A stretch of DNA of 64,000 nucleotides from Bolinopsis microptera (lineage: Eukaryota; Ctenophora; Tentaculata; Lobata; Bolinopsidae). Under the pieces are notes generated by a model. The model saw nothing but the letters and a program-made list of their open reading frames with translations. It did not search any database and was not told the DNA's origin. How positions within the stretch are numbered: position 1 is the first letter of the stretch; each line of letters starts with the position of its first letter. The position numbers were made by a program, and so were the translations under genes. The stretch is from assembly GCF_026151205.1 (NCBI RefSeq), contig NC_087072.1, positions 10,020,169-10,084,168 of the forward strand, written 5' to 3'. Positions 24,401-35,067 of the stretch are shown one piece after another.

Positions 24401-27400
24401 AACCCCAGGAATCTCAGACTGTCTCTCCAGAAACCTGCTAACACCCCCTATACAGGACACGTGATAGTGAGCCTGTAACCAGGGTAACCAGACTGTGGGT
24501 ACCACAGGAGGTGGAAGGGGTCGTACTGGGGAGAGGGTGGTGAGGTGGGTGGGAAGGTGGAGAGATAGTGGCACGCTCTCGGGTAGGATCACGTTGTATA
24601 GATCGTAGTAGCTTCTGTTACTCCTGAGCAAATGGTCTACATATGATTTGGGCGAAGTTTTAAATGTACAATATAGTGCAGTTGAAGCAGGTACCGGTTA
24701 ACAGGACAACAGACAAGAACATTTATTTATTTAGTGATTTTTATACCACTTTGGGGTCAAAATTTCGGGAACTATAATTCTTATTTCTTGGCAAATTTGT
24801 AATTATTTCTTCATAATCATACTGGTCATAAAAGCATTCGACCCACTCAACAAAGTTTGAATGGTATATCTCTCACGGTTTTCGCGGGAAGTCGCGTTAA
24901 AGTTGATGACGTGGTGTCAACTGTCAGTAAAATTGCAACAGATATACCTTTATATATATTATACATCGTCTCGCTTTATAAATAGTGAAATAGCTAGGAT
25001 TATATACAGGATCACGTACTGCAGTCTGTCTGCAGCGCGTGCCGTCTAGATGTATAAAAATACCCCATCTCGTATCCCACTACGTGAAACGGTCTGAGAT
25101 GCTAGCTAGACGGTACGCACTGCAGACAGACCGCAGTACGAGATGGCTGATGGAGTCTTAGGTCCTAGGTAAACGGCACGTAACACACCTCGTAATCGAT
25201 TACGTGACTCGTTACGTGCCGTCTAGCTGGGGTCTAAGATATAAATATGTGGGGGTTGTCACTTAAATGGGCTTACCAGAAGTGAGGAGAGGAGAACTGG
25301 TGAGTGACTAGCAAAAGTAGAATAGTTCCAACCTCCGCTGTAACCTCCCTCTCTGGCTCATAGCCTGACTCTACTGCCTCGCGTAAACCTGAAATCAGCC
25401 AATCAGCCCACAATTAAAGAGTTTTAAAGGAAGCATGACCAATAATAAATAAATACATTTATAATCAATAGTGAATATTCTTAGGGGGAATCAGTTGTCT
25501 GCTGACAGTGCTCTTCACTGAAGAGATTATGTTTTGTTCTGGCATGACCAAAATAAGTGTTTGAGTTATTTAAGTTTAATGTTTAAACTTTTTGTGTAAT
25601 CACTAATAAATTTGAAACATATGATATGTATTTATAATATAATTTCTTTACAAATGGCTTAAATCTATGTTACCATTTTGAAATACTCGATTGTTTAAAC
25701 CTTTAGTGTAATCAACAATAATTTGAAATAAAAATTTGAAATACTCGATTGTTCATTAGTTGTTATTTTTAGCCCACCTACCTATGATCCTGAGTAAGGA
25801 AGCGTAGAGTTCAGTATTAGCAGCTAGAGTCTCACGTGTAGCCGGGTTGTGGTGAACAAGGTGTCGTAAACATCGTACTATCGGTAACACCATCCCATTC
25901 TTTACATTTATTTCTGGGGTGGAATAGGTTTTTTGGGGTGGTTAAAAAAACCCAAAGTTGCTCAAATATTTCTGAACCAAAGCTTAAAAGTAGGTGCCTA
26001 AGGTAAAAAACAATCTTGAAATTCTTTTGCGTCAACTCCGTCGGGATCTAGATTCTATAGTAACATCACTCATGGGCCACACCTTTATTTGATAAATAAG
26101 TGTCAGGTTACTAACAACTCACCACACAGCATCCCAATAAGAGTGGCAGGTAAAGTCGCGAAACTGCCGTGCACTGAAGCATCTGATAGCAACACTGCAA
26201 GCTGAAATGACAGCAACATTTAGACAACGAAATAAATTACGATCATATTTCTTGGATGAAAGTTACTCCTATAAATTACTGATAGCATTCCAAATATTGT
26301 TAACAACCGCTTGAGGATGCACACTGTAGAAGTACAACCAAACCACAAACATATATTTACACCGTTTTAAACTAGGACAATTCGACCGTCCAATTTCAGA
26401 CCATAACTAAATACAGCAACACAATAAACAAATCAATTCTTAATCAGGTAGTTTTATAAAAAGTGTATAATTTACATTATATAAAAACCTGTTGTAAAGC
26501 CGAAACTCTCAGATCTTCAGATAGCGTTGTGTTAAATGATATTAGCTTTAGTTTCTCAATCGAATCTACGTCCAAATTTCCAGCAGTCATTGATACCGAC
26601 AAAACAGTTTTGTTGCTCTCTGATACAACCAGACATGACTCACTCAGCTTTAATCCCTGGTGAATGAAAAAGATATTCGTCTGAATTCATTTTGCAAGAG
26701 TATGAAGTATGAGCATCATAAGTAATACCATCAAGAACATGACAGCAGTCACCAGAATAATAACAGAAAAAATAAATCATGCTTTTTACAAACGAATCAC
26801 CTATCTCAATAAATCATGTTTAAATATAATACAATAATCATAAGTTTAAACTATTTTTTACTTACAACACCCTGAGAAGCGGCCCACTTAGCAAGGTTTA
26901 CCACCGGCCACTTCCGAACCAGTTCACATCTACTGAACAACATGGCAACCCAGATCTTAACCGTCTCCACCTCAGTCATAAACCGCGCGTTATCACTCAA
27001 GTAACTGTGCACTGTTTCGCGCATCTCGGGCACGTGCACTAGCACTGATATGACGAAGATGAGAGAGTTTTGGAGTGCACGGTAGAACTTGTGCTGGGTA
27101 GTGGGAGCTTCGTTTGTGACCATGGTGAGGAGGTTGGTAAGGAGGCGAGTTGCGGGCATTTGGACGTCGGGGGAGGAAGTGAGGCCGTGTACTGATAGTT
27201 CCCACAACACATCTGAAAGTTTTACTTTTGATTATTTTTATCAGATTTTTAAATGAATATGTTATTCAAATCAGACACGGCCTGGAATCTAAATTTTGGC
27301 AGCTTGAGTTTCGGAAAATTGTCAACGAAATGTGCCATAAAAGCTTGTTATCGTTCGTACAAAACTGTTCAGATTTCAGTCGGTGTAACTTTTATACATT

Positions 27401-30400
27401 TAAGAATAAACATCACTCATTTTCACCTGAATGCAAGAAGATAAATCTTTTTCGAGTGCAATCGCTTAGAAAGGTGTAAACAGTTTTATTAACAGTTTTA
27501 TTGCTCATAAGCCACACCAGACTGTTAGTGCAAGTCTCCAGTTCCATTGCCATGTTGTCCAACAAACATTGTACCTGAACAGAAAGTTTCATACTACACA
27601 GTAGACCGCTCTTCTTTCAGCAGTTTTCAGCACTTTCGGCAGTTTTCAGTTTTTAGCCACGGATACTAGCTTTTATAATGGTCACGTTTTTTATTGATAA
27701 TAATTTATAGCTGACATTAATTAACAAAATCGTTCATGTGAAATTGTCGATCGTAGGAAGAGCAAAGTTCCATACCACTTGTTGTATGAGATTGTCATCT
27801 TTGAAGTGAACACATCCCTCTAAACCGTCATATAGCTGTTGTATTTGTTGTGGAGCTGCGATAGGGGTCCTTCCCGTGGCTACACTTATCATTTCAAGCA
27901 TCATGTTTACTCTGTTTCTCTGTTCCACCAACTCTGGCATAGTAACTTCCAATATTTTCTCTATCTGTTGGTATGGCGCTCTGAAAATGTTTGGGTATTA
28001 AAGGGTTTCTGAAAAATAAACATCGTCCGAATAATCCACATAAGAAGTAGTGTATATTTTAAAATGCGATGTTACTAAAAGATTACACAGTATCAGTGAA
28101 AAAGAATTAAAACAGAAACAAAACTAAATGTTTATTGTACATATATCCAGAAACTAAATGTTTATTGTTTAATGTATATCCAGAAATAAAAAGTAAAAAG
28201 TGAATAATGTTACGACTTACTGATGACACAAACAGAAAGTTTGGTTTAAGTAAAGATCCCTAAAAACATCAAGCAGCGTCGTCGGCAAGAAATCTGAAAA
28301 AAATCCCTGTTTTAACAGTTGAATAGATCGAATAAACATTCACCTAGCTAAGCAATATCTACGTTCAAAATGTTCTATTATTTTTAACGGCCAGCTTACT
28401 ACATAGTGTATTTGTCATCGTCGCTTGGGTTGCCACTACCAAATAATCATACCGCATGCCAGGTTATACATCGAACTGATAAATCGATCGGTAATATTTT
28501 CAAGAACTTTTGCTAATAATGATATTTGAAGAAATAAAACTCCTTAATTTAGATAATCCACGAACCTGAGTATTTTTCTGCGGGTATGAAATGGTCGAAG
28601 AATGAAAGAGCGAAGGAAATCAATGAAGCTAAGAGGGTTGGAGAAAGGGTCGAGATAACTGAGGTTTTACTCCACTTCCTGTACACTGATCTGACACTCT
28701 CCCCAAGAAGACCTGGGGAAGATGTACCTTTATTGTTTCAGTCTATTTGTGAAATTTTAAATAAATCATTTGGAATCTAGGGCAGCCACCTTAGTAATGG
28801 ATAAAAAATCACGTTACATTTTTGTAATTGTGTGATTAATTCTAACATGAAATGTTCTCGAAGGAAGTTGAGCAGAACCCTACCGAAAGTGTGCTGTAGT
28901 TGACTCGTGTTGACATTGAACGTAAAGGGTGCTGTGTTGAGGGTGCTAAGAAATTTAGAGATTTTCATCAACAGAGCTGTGAGAAGCTTAACTGACAGTT
29001 CGTCGTCACATCTTTTATAGACTGGCAAAACACACTTCAACGAGATAAAGAGTAACCTGAAACAAAATGGTACAGTACTTGTTTAGTGAGCTGTGTGCTT
29101 ATTAGGCTTACTTAAGAAGCAACTCAAAACAGAGGAGTATACATAATTACATGCCGGATTACACTACAATTAATTTAGGCATTAAGATAAGGATTAAGAT
29201 AAGGATTAAGATCAGGATTAAGATAAGGATTAAGATAAGGATTAAGATAAGGATTAAGATAAGGATTAAGATAAGGATTAAGATAAGGATTAAGATAAGG
29301 ATTAAGATAAGGATTAAGATAAGGATTAAGATAAGGATTAAGATAAGGATTAAGATAAGGATTAAGATAAGGATTAAGATAAGGATTAAGATAAGGATTA
29401 AGATAAGGATTAAGATAAGGATTAAGATAAGGATTAAGATAAGGATTAAGATAAGGATTACGATAAGGTTGTACTTGGGTAAAGATAGGACGGGCTTGTC
29501 GATGGGATGAGGTGCTGCGTTCAGTTCGGTTTCTGATTTGCTCCACTTTGGAATGCTGATCCAACATTGGGTTAAGAGAGATATCCTTACCTCCAAACAC
29601 TCAAACATTCTGAAGATTGTTCATTATCTATTATTTTAGTGAGAGATGATCCGAATTATTTTCTTTGCTAAATCGACGTTGTTTCATTTAAAGGACAATA
29701 ATTGAATCCCTAGAATAAGAATCCCTAATGTGTCTTGGCAACGGTAAAAAAACACATCAGTAACATCTCAAAATGTTCACTTAGTAACTCATAACAAGCT
29801 TTGCACGCTAATGAGTCCATTTAAATCCATCAAATATTGTTTGATTCCTTGAACGGCGAAATGCATTAACTTATGATTCAATGCTCCTCAGAGCACAATG
29901 CTTCTGAAGATATCGCCTAAATTAAAGTTAACTTAATTTGAAGTAACGTGGATGGTACCTAATGGGAGCTGAAAGGTTACCACTCCTATAAAACAAAAAT
30001 AAAATCACCTATTTAAGGAGTCAGTCCACAGTTCGATTTCATTATTTTTAGAGCTTGCGACTTTAAAGTTATCGAGCCCTTTATTGATGTTATGATTGTT
30101 CTCTTGGCAGTTGTCACAGTTTTCTTTGCCAATGGTAGCAGTGCCCAACGTGGTAGAGGTCCTCCAGTTGATGCCATCGATGAAAGATGCACGGAGTTGT
30201 GCAAAAAAGAGCTACAGAATAGTGGTGTTGCGGACAGGAATGGTGAAGCTCAATGTAAAAGAATGTGTACTGAAAGATTAATAGAATGGCAAAAGATTTA
30301 CACCAAAGGTAAACCTTGTATGGAAAATTGTGAATCTGGATGTCATACCAAGAACTGCAGAAAAGAGTGTAAAAATAAGTGCTTTACTGAATTAGATCTT

Positions 30401-32279
30401 ACAAAGATAAGCGAGGGAAGGAAGAAGGGAATAAGGAGGGCAAAGGAAGGACAGAAGCCTATAAGAAAAAGGGAAGAAGGAGGAGGAAAAAGGCAATAAA
30501 CGAACGAACAACAAAGGAGCAGAAGATGAGTAAATTTGAAGACATAAATATTCCGAATGTTATTGCTCCACTGATATTATTGCATTTTAAATTTTGGAAT
30601 TTAATTGTTTTCCTGGCGATGAAATTCAGAATTTAAATATACATCTTAAAGTTTATGGTTTTTTTAATAGCCTTGCACCCTCAAGAGGGGCAAGTGTTTT
30701 CGAAAACTGATTTCCCCAAGGAATGTGATTTTGATAACCTCAAATAATACGGAAGAAATATCACAAGATTCAAAATAAATAGTCATAGACTCGAAATGCA
30801 ACTCAGAAGCACAAGCAAACTCATTGAAAAATAAGCAGTCATCCTAACATTTTCTGGCCCGAACGTTTCCTCTTGGCCTCTTGGGTCTAGAAACTTTGGT
30901 CAGCCTAAAATGTTCAATATTTTCTAACCTAAAACTACGAGTCTAAAGTAAAATTGCGACTCAAGTTCTATTTATCTTCATTAAGTAAATTTTAGGAAAA
31001 TAAATGTTAGTCCAATTAAGGAAAATTAATAGCAAATTGTAAACTTGTACAATGTACATATCTAACCGTGTAAGAGCAGCAACAGCGTGTTGTTCTTTAG
31101 TCAGAGAGGGACACAGGGTGTTTGAGTCCCGGAGCTGTTTTAGTATGCTCAACACTATTCCTGTGTTCTGAAGAAATGTCTCTGTAGGGTAGTCGTGGAG
31201 GAGGACATCTTTGAAGAAATCACAAGATTGGATAAAAAGTGAGTCATCCAGCAACCGGTCTTCAATATTCTGTAAATGAGTACAAGACTTAATGTTTTGT
31301 TTTTACCATTTTATTCAAAGGAATGTGTGATAAAATGATATTTTCATCATGTTTTCGGGTAGTTTCTAACTCAGACCTAATAGCTAGCTTTATTAACTGA
31401 AATACTAAACCTAATTGTGCTATAACATTACAAATACTACCTTAAGGATATGAGAGTCGTTTTCATTGAGTTTGACAACAGGAAAAACAATGTTATCAGA
31501 CGAAGCTTTGGTCACATCATGGTTACCAGTAACCTCAAGAGTACTGGCACAAGTATCATTTTCAGTAGTATCATTGCAGGATTCGTCTTGCACAGAACTT
31601 ATGGTTGTTAAGGTTGTTCTTGGTGAAGAAGTTTCACTTCCTCTATCTTCAATCTCCTGAGCATATTGTGAGCTGTGATCATTATTCAAAATGAAAGATT
31701 GATATAATTTGTTACCTCTTCTGACAAATCCATGACTCCTACCAGATATAAAACAGAATACAAAATTACAAGATTTATTTATTTATTACCTCAACAGGGT
31801 GTGACAAGATTTTATCAATTATCTTATCAGCAAGGTCACTCGGTTCGCTAGTGCTGGTCTTGTAACTGTTGAGTGAACTTATACCACCCAAACTACCAAG
31901 AGCTGCTGTACCCTGCTTTTCATTTGATAGGACGTCCAAAATGTGCAGAACCTGAGAAAAAGTAGAAAGTAAATCTAAGGTTATTAAAGCAGTTACCAGT
32001 CAAGAAACTGTGTAAAATAGAAAAGCAGGTAAAACAACAAACAACTTTTAATGTGTAGTTGGTTCAGTCGACATTTAAGTGACAAACCTGATGAACTGAA
32101 GTACCACCAAAGTCAAGTGACTTTAAAAGTGCTCTAAAAAGTTGATCTTCATTCACCAATGATGCAGGATCGACAAGTTTCTGGTCCAATTTATAAAGCA
32201 AGCTGTTAACTGTACGGCATCTGATCTCTTCTACCGGGTGACATATCTTGTTTTGAATTAACCTTAGGTCCACTTCCAT
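18420..32279 (-). CDS. RTTN: Rotatin (RTTN), centriole/cilium armadillo-repeat protein
   Basis: Rotatin (Drosophila Ana3) is a large helical-repeat protein needed for centriole assembly, cilia and left-right patterning. Minus-strand exons: 32279-32088, 31951-31790, 31738-31716 (microexon), 31672-31441, 31269-31067, 29056-28818, 28712-28566, 28293-28221, 27980-27776, 27574-27427, 27212-26866, 26656-26489, 26201-26123, 25913-25782, 25388-25277, 24623-24377, 24154-23946, 23836-23636, 23332-23204, 20617-20533, 20408-18420. All phases agree, giving 5,322 nt and about 1,773 aa (human is about 2,226). The N-terminus (MEVDLRLIQNKICHPVEEIR, then LVNEDQLFRALL) matches the rotatin N-terminal domain. CELVRKWPVVNLAKWAAS in the 27212-26866 exon and IPWITDKDPVIRSVAFSLDF near the last junction are also family-like. 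The final 663-codon exon is unusually long. A 5'-UTR intron ends at 32286. The 31738-31716 microexon and the 28818 donor are the least certain choices. Introns of 2.0 and 2.6 kb each hold an antisense gene. Confidence 0.9.
21933..22880 (+). CDS. Class A (rhodopsin-like) GPCR, intronless, nested in RTTN
   Basis: Seven-transmembrane receptor of 315 aa, single exon, ligand unknown. TM1 carries GLAGN (N34). TM2 has NLAVADLLY (D64). C91 at the top of TM3 and C167 in ECL2 can form the conserved disulfide. At the DRY position the sequence is YRL (Y115-R116-L117), so the acidic residue is lost while Arg is kept. ICL3 is short with RLSKREATATA. TM6 has SWAP (239-242) instead of CWxP. TM7 has NSFGNPILY (NPxxY, N276-Y280), followed by helix 8 TNKRFG. 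The N-terminus is only about 15 residues, which suggests a small ligand rather than a large ectodomain ligand. It sits in the 2.6-kb intron of RTTN between exons 23332-23204 and 20617-20533, on the opposite strand. Intronless single-exon receptors are typical of lineage-expanded invertebrate GPCR families. Confidence 0.93.
   Translation: MSPTMESSLLLGTAQVVPLAIYNTLVTLLGLAGNTIVIYSSLRYNAIKLDKVSLMFVQNLAVADLLYIFCNILPSTVTFIAGRYVLGEVYCFVSAQISFVPGSVNTLTLLALTAYRLRMVYCPLSISLSTRTVKIIIFFIWVLGSMVLDVSLGFGSKSVFVRTSAKCFSTIYQNAAASTIFTFSIFGVVFVPLIGITIINTVLCVIAYRLSKREATATASPGTKALTTVCLLSGLFIMSWAPYIAYVVWKSKDPDHVPVAMELLAFQAIQLNSFGNPILYTFTNKRFGMYVVSVIRDLTGRKPLITSRLASGSNI
25016..25222. repeat. Two adjacent inverted repeats in an RTTN intron
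   Basis: Arms 25016-25049 and 25106-25139 are 34 bp each and complementary with about three mismatches (core GTCTGTCTGCAG / CTGCAGACAGAC). A second pair, 25173-25184 and 25211-25222, is a perfect 12-bp inverted repeat (ACGGCACGTAAC / GTTACGTGCCGT) around an inner palindrome near CGTAATCGATTACG. It lies in the intron between exons 25388-25277 and 24623-24377. It may be a foldback MITE remnant or a hairpin RNA precursor. Confidence 0.8.
29180..29470. repeat. 12-bp minisatellite, about 24 copies
   Basis: Tandem GATTAAGATAAG units, almost perfect (one C variant near 29212, one near 29461). The 12-bp unit is a multiple of three without stops in several frames, so it produces long artefactual open frames on both strands. 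It lies inside the RTTN intron 31066-29057. Confidence 0.97.
29987..29994 (+). promoter_or_regulatory. TATA-like box of the nested Cys-rich gene
   Basis: TATAAAAC lies about 105 bp upstream of the ATG at 30092, which would place transcription start near 30015-30020 and leave a 70-80 bp leader. No intron is needed. This is inferred from position and motif only. Confidence 0.45.
30092..30499 (+). CDS. Small secreted ten-cysteine protein, nested in RTTN
   Basis: Single-exon 135-aa protein of unknown function. Residues 1 to about 18 (MIVLLAVVTVFFANGSSA) are a signal peptide with likely cleavage near A18-Q19. The mature part has ten cysteines: C33, C37, C55, C59, C76, C80, C84, C89, C93, C97. The spacing is C-x3-C, C-x3-C, then C-x3-C-x3-C-x4-C-x3-C-x3-C, typical of disulfide-linked helices rather than of ShK or EGF folds. 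The last 35 residues are strongly basic (KISEGRKKGIRRAKEG onward), with several dibasic sites that could be processed or could bind acidic surfaces. An upstream ATG at 30087 is closed by a stop one codon on. AATAAA overlaps the stop codon (30494-30499). It lies antisense in a 2.0-kb RTTN intron. It could be a structural secreted protein, an antimicrobial or venom-type peptide precursor; nothing seen decides this. Confidence 0.8.
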   Translation: MIVLLAVVTVFFANGSSAQRGRGPPVDAIDERCTELCKKELQNSGVADRNGEAQCKRMCTERLIEWQKIYTKGKPCMENCESGCHTKNCRKECKNKCFTELDLTKISEGRKKGIRRAKEGQKPIRKREEGGGKRQ

Positions 32280-32285
32280 TAATTT

Positions 32286-34364
32286 CTGCAAAAATGAAAA
32301 TGGTATGACGTACTTTTCGGGGGAGAATGTTATTATCATAATGTTTTATTAGTAGTATGGTTTATTATTTAACTATAACCATTCACTATTACTTGACTTT
32401 GTAAGTTAAAGTTTAACTATATCATTTCTGCAGATAGGATAAAAGGATAAAAAAGTGGTAATCATTTTATTGAATACACAATTGTACTAATCCTGAAACG
32501 ATTTAAGTTAATAACAATCCCAATTATTTGCAAATACATAGAAATAAACAAATATATGTAGGAAAATGACTACTCTCGTTTCCAGTTTCATTGATAACTT
32601 CAATGTTTAAGGTTATATGAATGGGTACTATACTATTCCCTATCAACAGTCTACAATGCAGCAAAGGCTTCATTTTCATTACAATAACTGTGGTATCTTT
32701 ATTGACTACAAGCACTTCATACACCATATAATAATACACTTTATTGTTACGCAATATAATAATGAATTTTATTGTTAAAAGATGTAAATTTAACTTTAAA
32801 AATAAAAGACGAAAATAGGTACAAAAATCGATCAGATGATTTATCATGATATTAATTATTTGTAATTATTTGGATGGTCACTCACTTTGAATTAATCACT
32901 CTACATTCGACAATCACGTGACTTCAAAACCCTGACCGTCTACTCTGACCCAAACAACAACACATATCCTATAACCCTAACCGTAACGAAAAATTATACC
33001 AACTTCCTTACATGGTCATGTCATGTGATCAAAACAGTTTTTTCACCAACATCTCGACGGGGAGGCATTTGAAAGAAAAATCAACTTTTCTCACAAATTC
33101 ATTTCTATCACAAAATTTCATTTCTAGATAAACTTTTCTTTTGAACGGGAAAACTCCAAAATTTAAAATATTGAATTTATATTCTGTTATAATAGATTTG
33201 GAATATGCTGCTTAAAACAACTGCAAGAAGGCCTTGAGTGATAAACCGTAAACTACCTCTAAATAAACGTACACTTATTGTATAATCAATAATACTGTAC
33301 ATTACTTAGTCTGTCATTCCACCATATTTTCAATGTTTATGAATATAAAGCCTGGGGTCCCCAAGTAACCGTGGTGTCTGCACATGCTGCTGCTGTGCAG
33401 CATGTGATTTAGTTGTATAAGTTGTAAGATAGTTGTAAGATATTAGTTGCAAATAAATAAAGACCATCGACGAGTCCATCTCGGCCACTCTACATTCGAC
33501 AATCACGTGACTTCAAAACCCTGACCGTCTACTCTGACCCAAACAACAACACATATCCTATAACCCTAACCGTAACGAAAAATTATACCAACTTCCTTAC
33601 ATGGTCATGTCATGTGATCAAAACAGTTTTTTCACCAACATCTCGACGGGGAGGCATTTGAAAGAAAAATCAACTTTTCTCACAAATTCATTTCTATCAC
33701 AAAATTTCATTTCTAGATAAACTTTTCTTTTGAACGGGAAAACTCCAAAATTTAAAATATTGAATTTATATTCTGTTATAATAGATTTGGAATATGCTGC
33801 TTAAAACAACTGCAAGAAGGCCTTGAGTGATAAACCGTAAACTACCTCTAAATAAACGTACACTTATTGTATAATCAATAATACTGTACATTACTTAGTC
33901 TGTCATTCCACCATATTTTCAATGTTTATGAATATAAAGCCTGGGGTCCCCAAGTAACCGTGGTGTCTGCACATGCTGCTGCTGTGCAGCATGTGATTTA
34001 GTTGTATAAGTTGTAAGATAGTTGTAAGATATTAGTTGCAAATAAATAAAGACCATCGACGAGTCCATCTCGGCATGCGTTTTGGCACTTGGTAGATTAT
34101 AAACGTAAAATCTTATTTACAACTCATCCTGCTTTAGTATTATTATTATTAAATCTAAAATAGCTAATAATTTAATAAATTATTAACAGGCCCCTTAACG
34201 TGGGCAATAATATACGCTTTATAAATTATATAAACAAATTGAAGTCTATTTTTCCAATGTTGTTAAGTGTCTCTTTAGATCTGTTTTGGTCTTTCGTGGG
34301 AGTTCCCACATTTGTTGGTTGAGAATACTCAACATAACATACATGATGCTTGACTGCTTTATTG
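32286..34364. other. RTTN upstream region
   Basis: Left part (32286-32896) should hold the RTTN 5'-UTR intron and promoter; no motif stands out. The rest is the 589-bp tandem duplication and 290 bp of AT-rich DNA with a short ATT run near 34138-34153, ending at the satellite element. No coding region is seen. Confidence 0.4.
32897..34074. repeat. Perfect 589-bp tandem duplication
   Basis: Units 32897-33485 and 33486-34074 appear identical base for base and abut without spacer. Each contains a 10-bp-stem hairpin (33381-33406 and 33970-33995, CACATGCTGC / GCAGCATGTG), and near its right end an AATAAATAAAG polyadenylation-like motif. One segment (CTGTCATTCC to CCTGGGGTCCCCAAGTAA, 33311-33368) is related to the 81-bp repeats within the MITE at 59451-59612, so the unit carries dispersed-repeat sequence. 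Ends are not TG...CA, so I do not call it an LTR. Confidence 0.9.
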
Positions 34365-34440
34365 GGGGGGGGGGTGTCATGTCCGTCTATGTCCGCCTAT
34401 GTCCTGTCCTTTTTGGATTCTATGAGACACGGACGTGTTT

Positions 34441-34620
34441 TTTGGGACATTGGCGGACACGGACGGACATTGGCGGACTCGGACGGACATTGGCGGACTC
34501 GGACGGACATTGGCGGACCCGGACGGACATTGGCGGACTCGGACGGACATTGGCGGACCCGGACGGACATTGGCGGACTTGGATGGACATTGGTGGACAT
34601 TAGCGGACATTGGTGGACAT
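34441..34620 (+). repeat. GGACATTGGC / GGACTCGGAC satellite
   Basis: About 22-bp tandem units (GGACGGACATTGGCGGACTC and close variants), eight or so copies, becoming degenerate (GGTGGACATTAGC) at the right end. Its reverse complement recurs at 48616-48790 in copy B. Confidence 0.9.
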
Positions 34621-35067
34621 TAGGGGGGGGGGGGGCTCATGTTATTTTTTGTCCGTTTTTGTCCGTTCAATTTTGTCCGTTTTCAGAAATAGGGTACCGA
34701 ACGGACAAAAACGGACAAAAACGGACAAAAATTGTAACTTTTGATTTAAATTTTCTCCACAATTTGTAACAGGCTATTTGCAGAAATGGGTAGCCCGGTT
34801 AATGACCATGGTCCTTTCTCAAACTTTTAATACTCAATTAGGTACTAAGAATAACATAAAAAGGGATGAAAAGGGAATTTTTTTATGAAATATGTCATGT
34901 AACAACTTTTCCATATTATTATTACTGGAGAGTGAAACTCTGTTAAGCCAAAAGATTCTTGAGCACATTTTGAGTCAGACTCAAATACGCTTAAAAACAT
35001 TTTAGTATAACAATAAATTGTGTAAACAATAACACCAACAATAATTATAAATTGAACAAATTATTGA

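Noticed and set aside
29159-29608. Long open frames on both strands rich in KIRI, YLNP or LILI repeats
   Set aside because: They are translations of the 12-bp minisatellite, whose period is a multiple of three.
32897-34074. The 589-bp units as two LTRs of a retrotransposon
   Set aside because: They abut directly with no internal domain, and the unit does not begin TG or end CA. A tandem duplication explains the data more simply.
34286-34769. Open frames with [15 protein letters not shown] repeats
   Set aside because: Translation of the GGACATTGGC satellite; the same frame recurs at 48635-48855 in the inverted copy.
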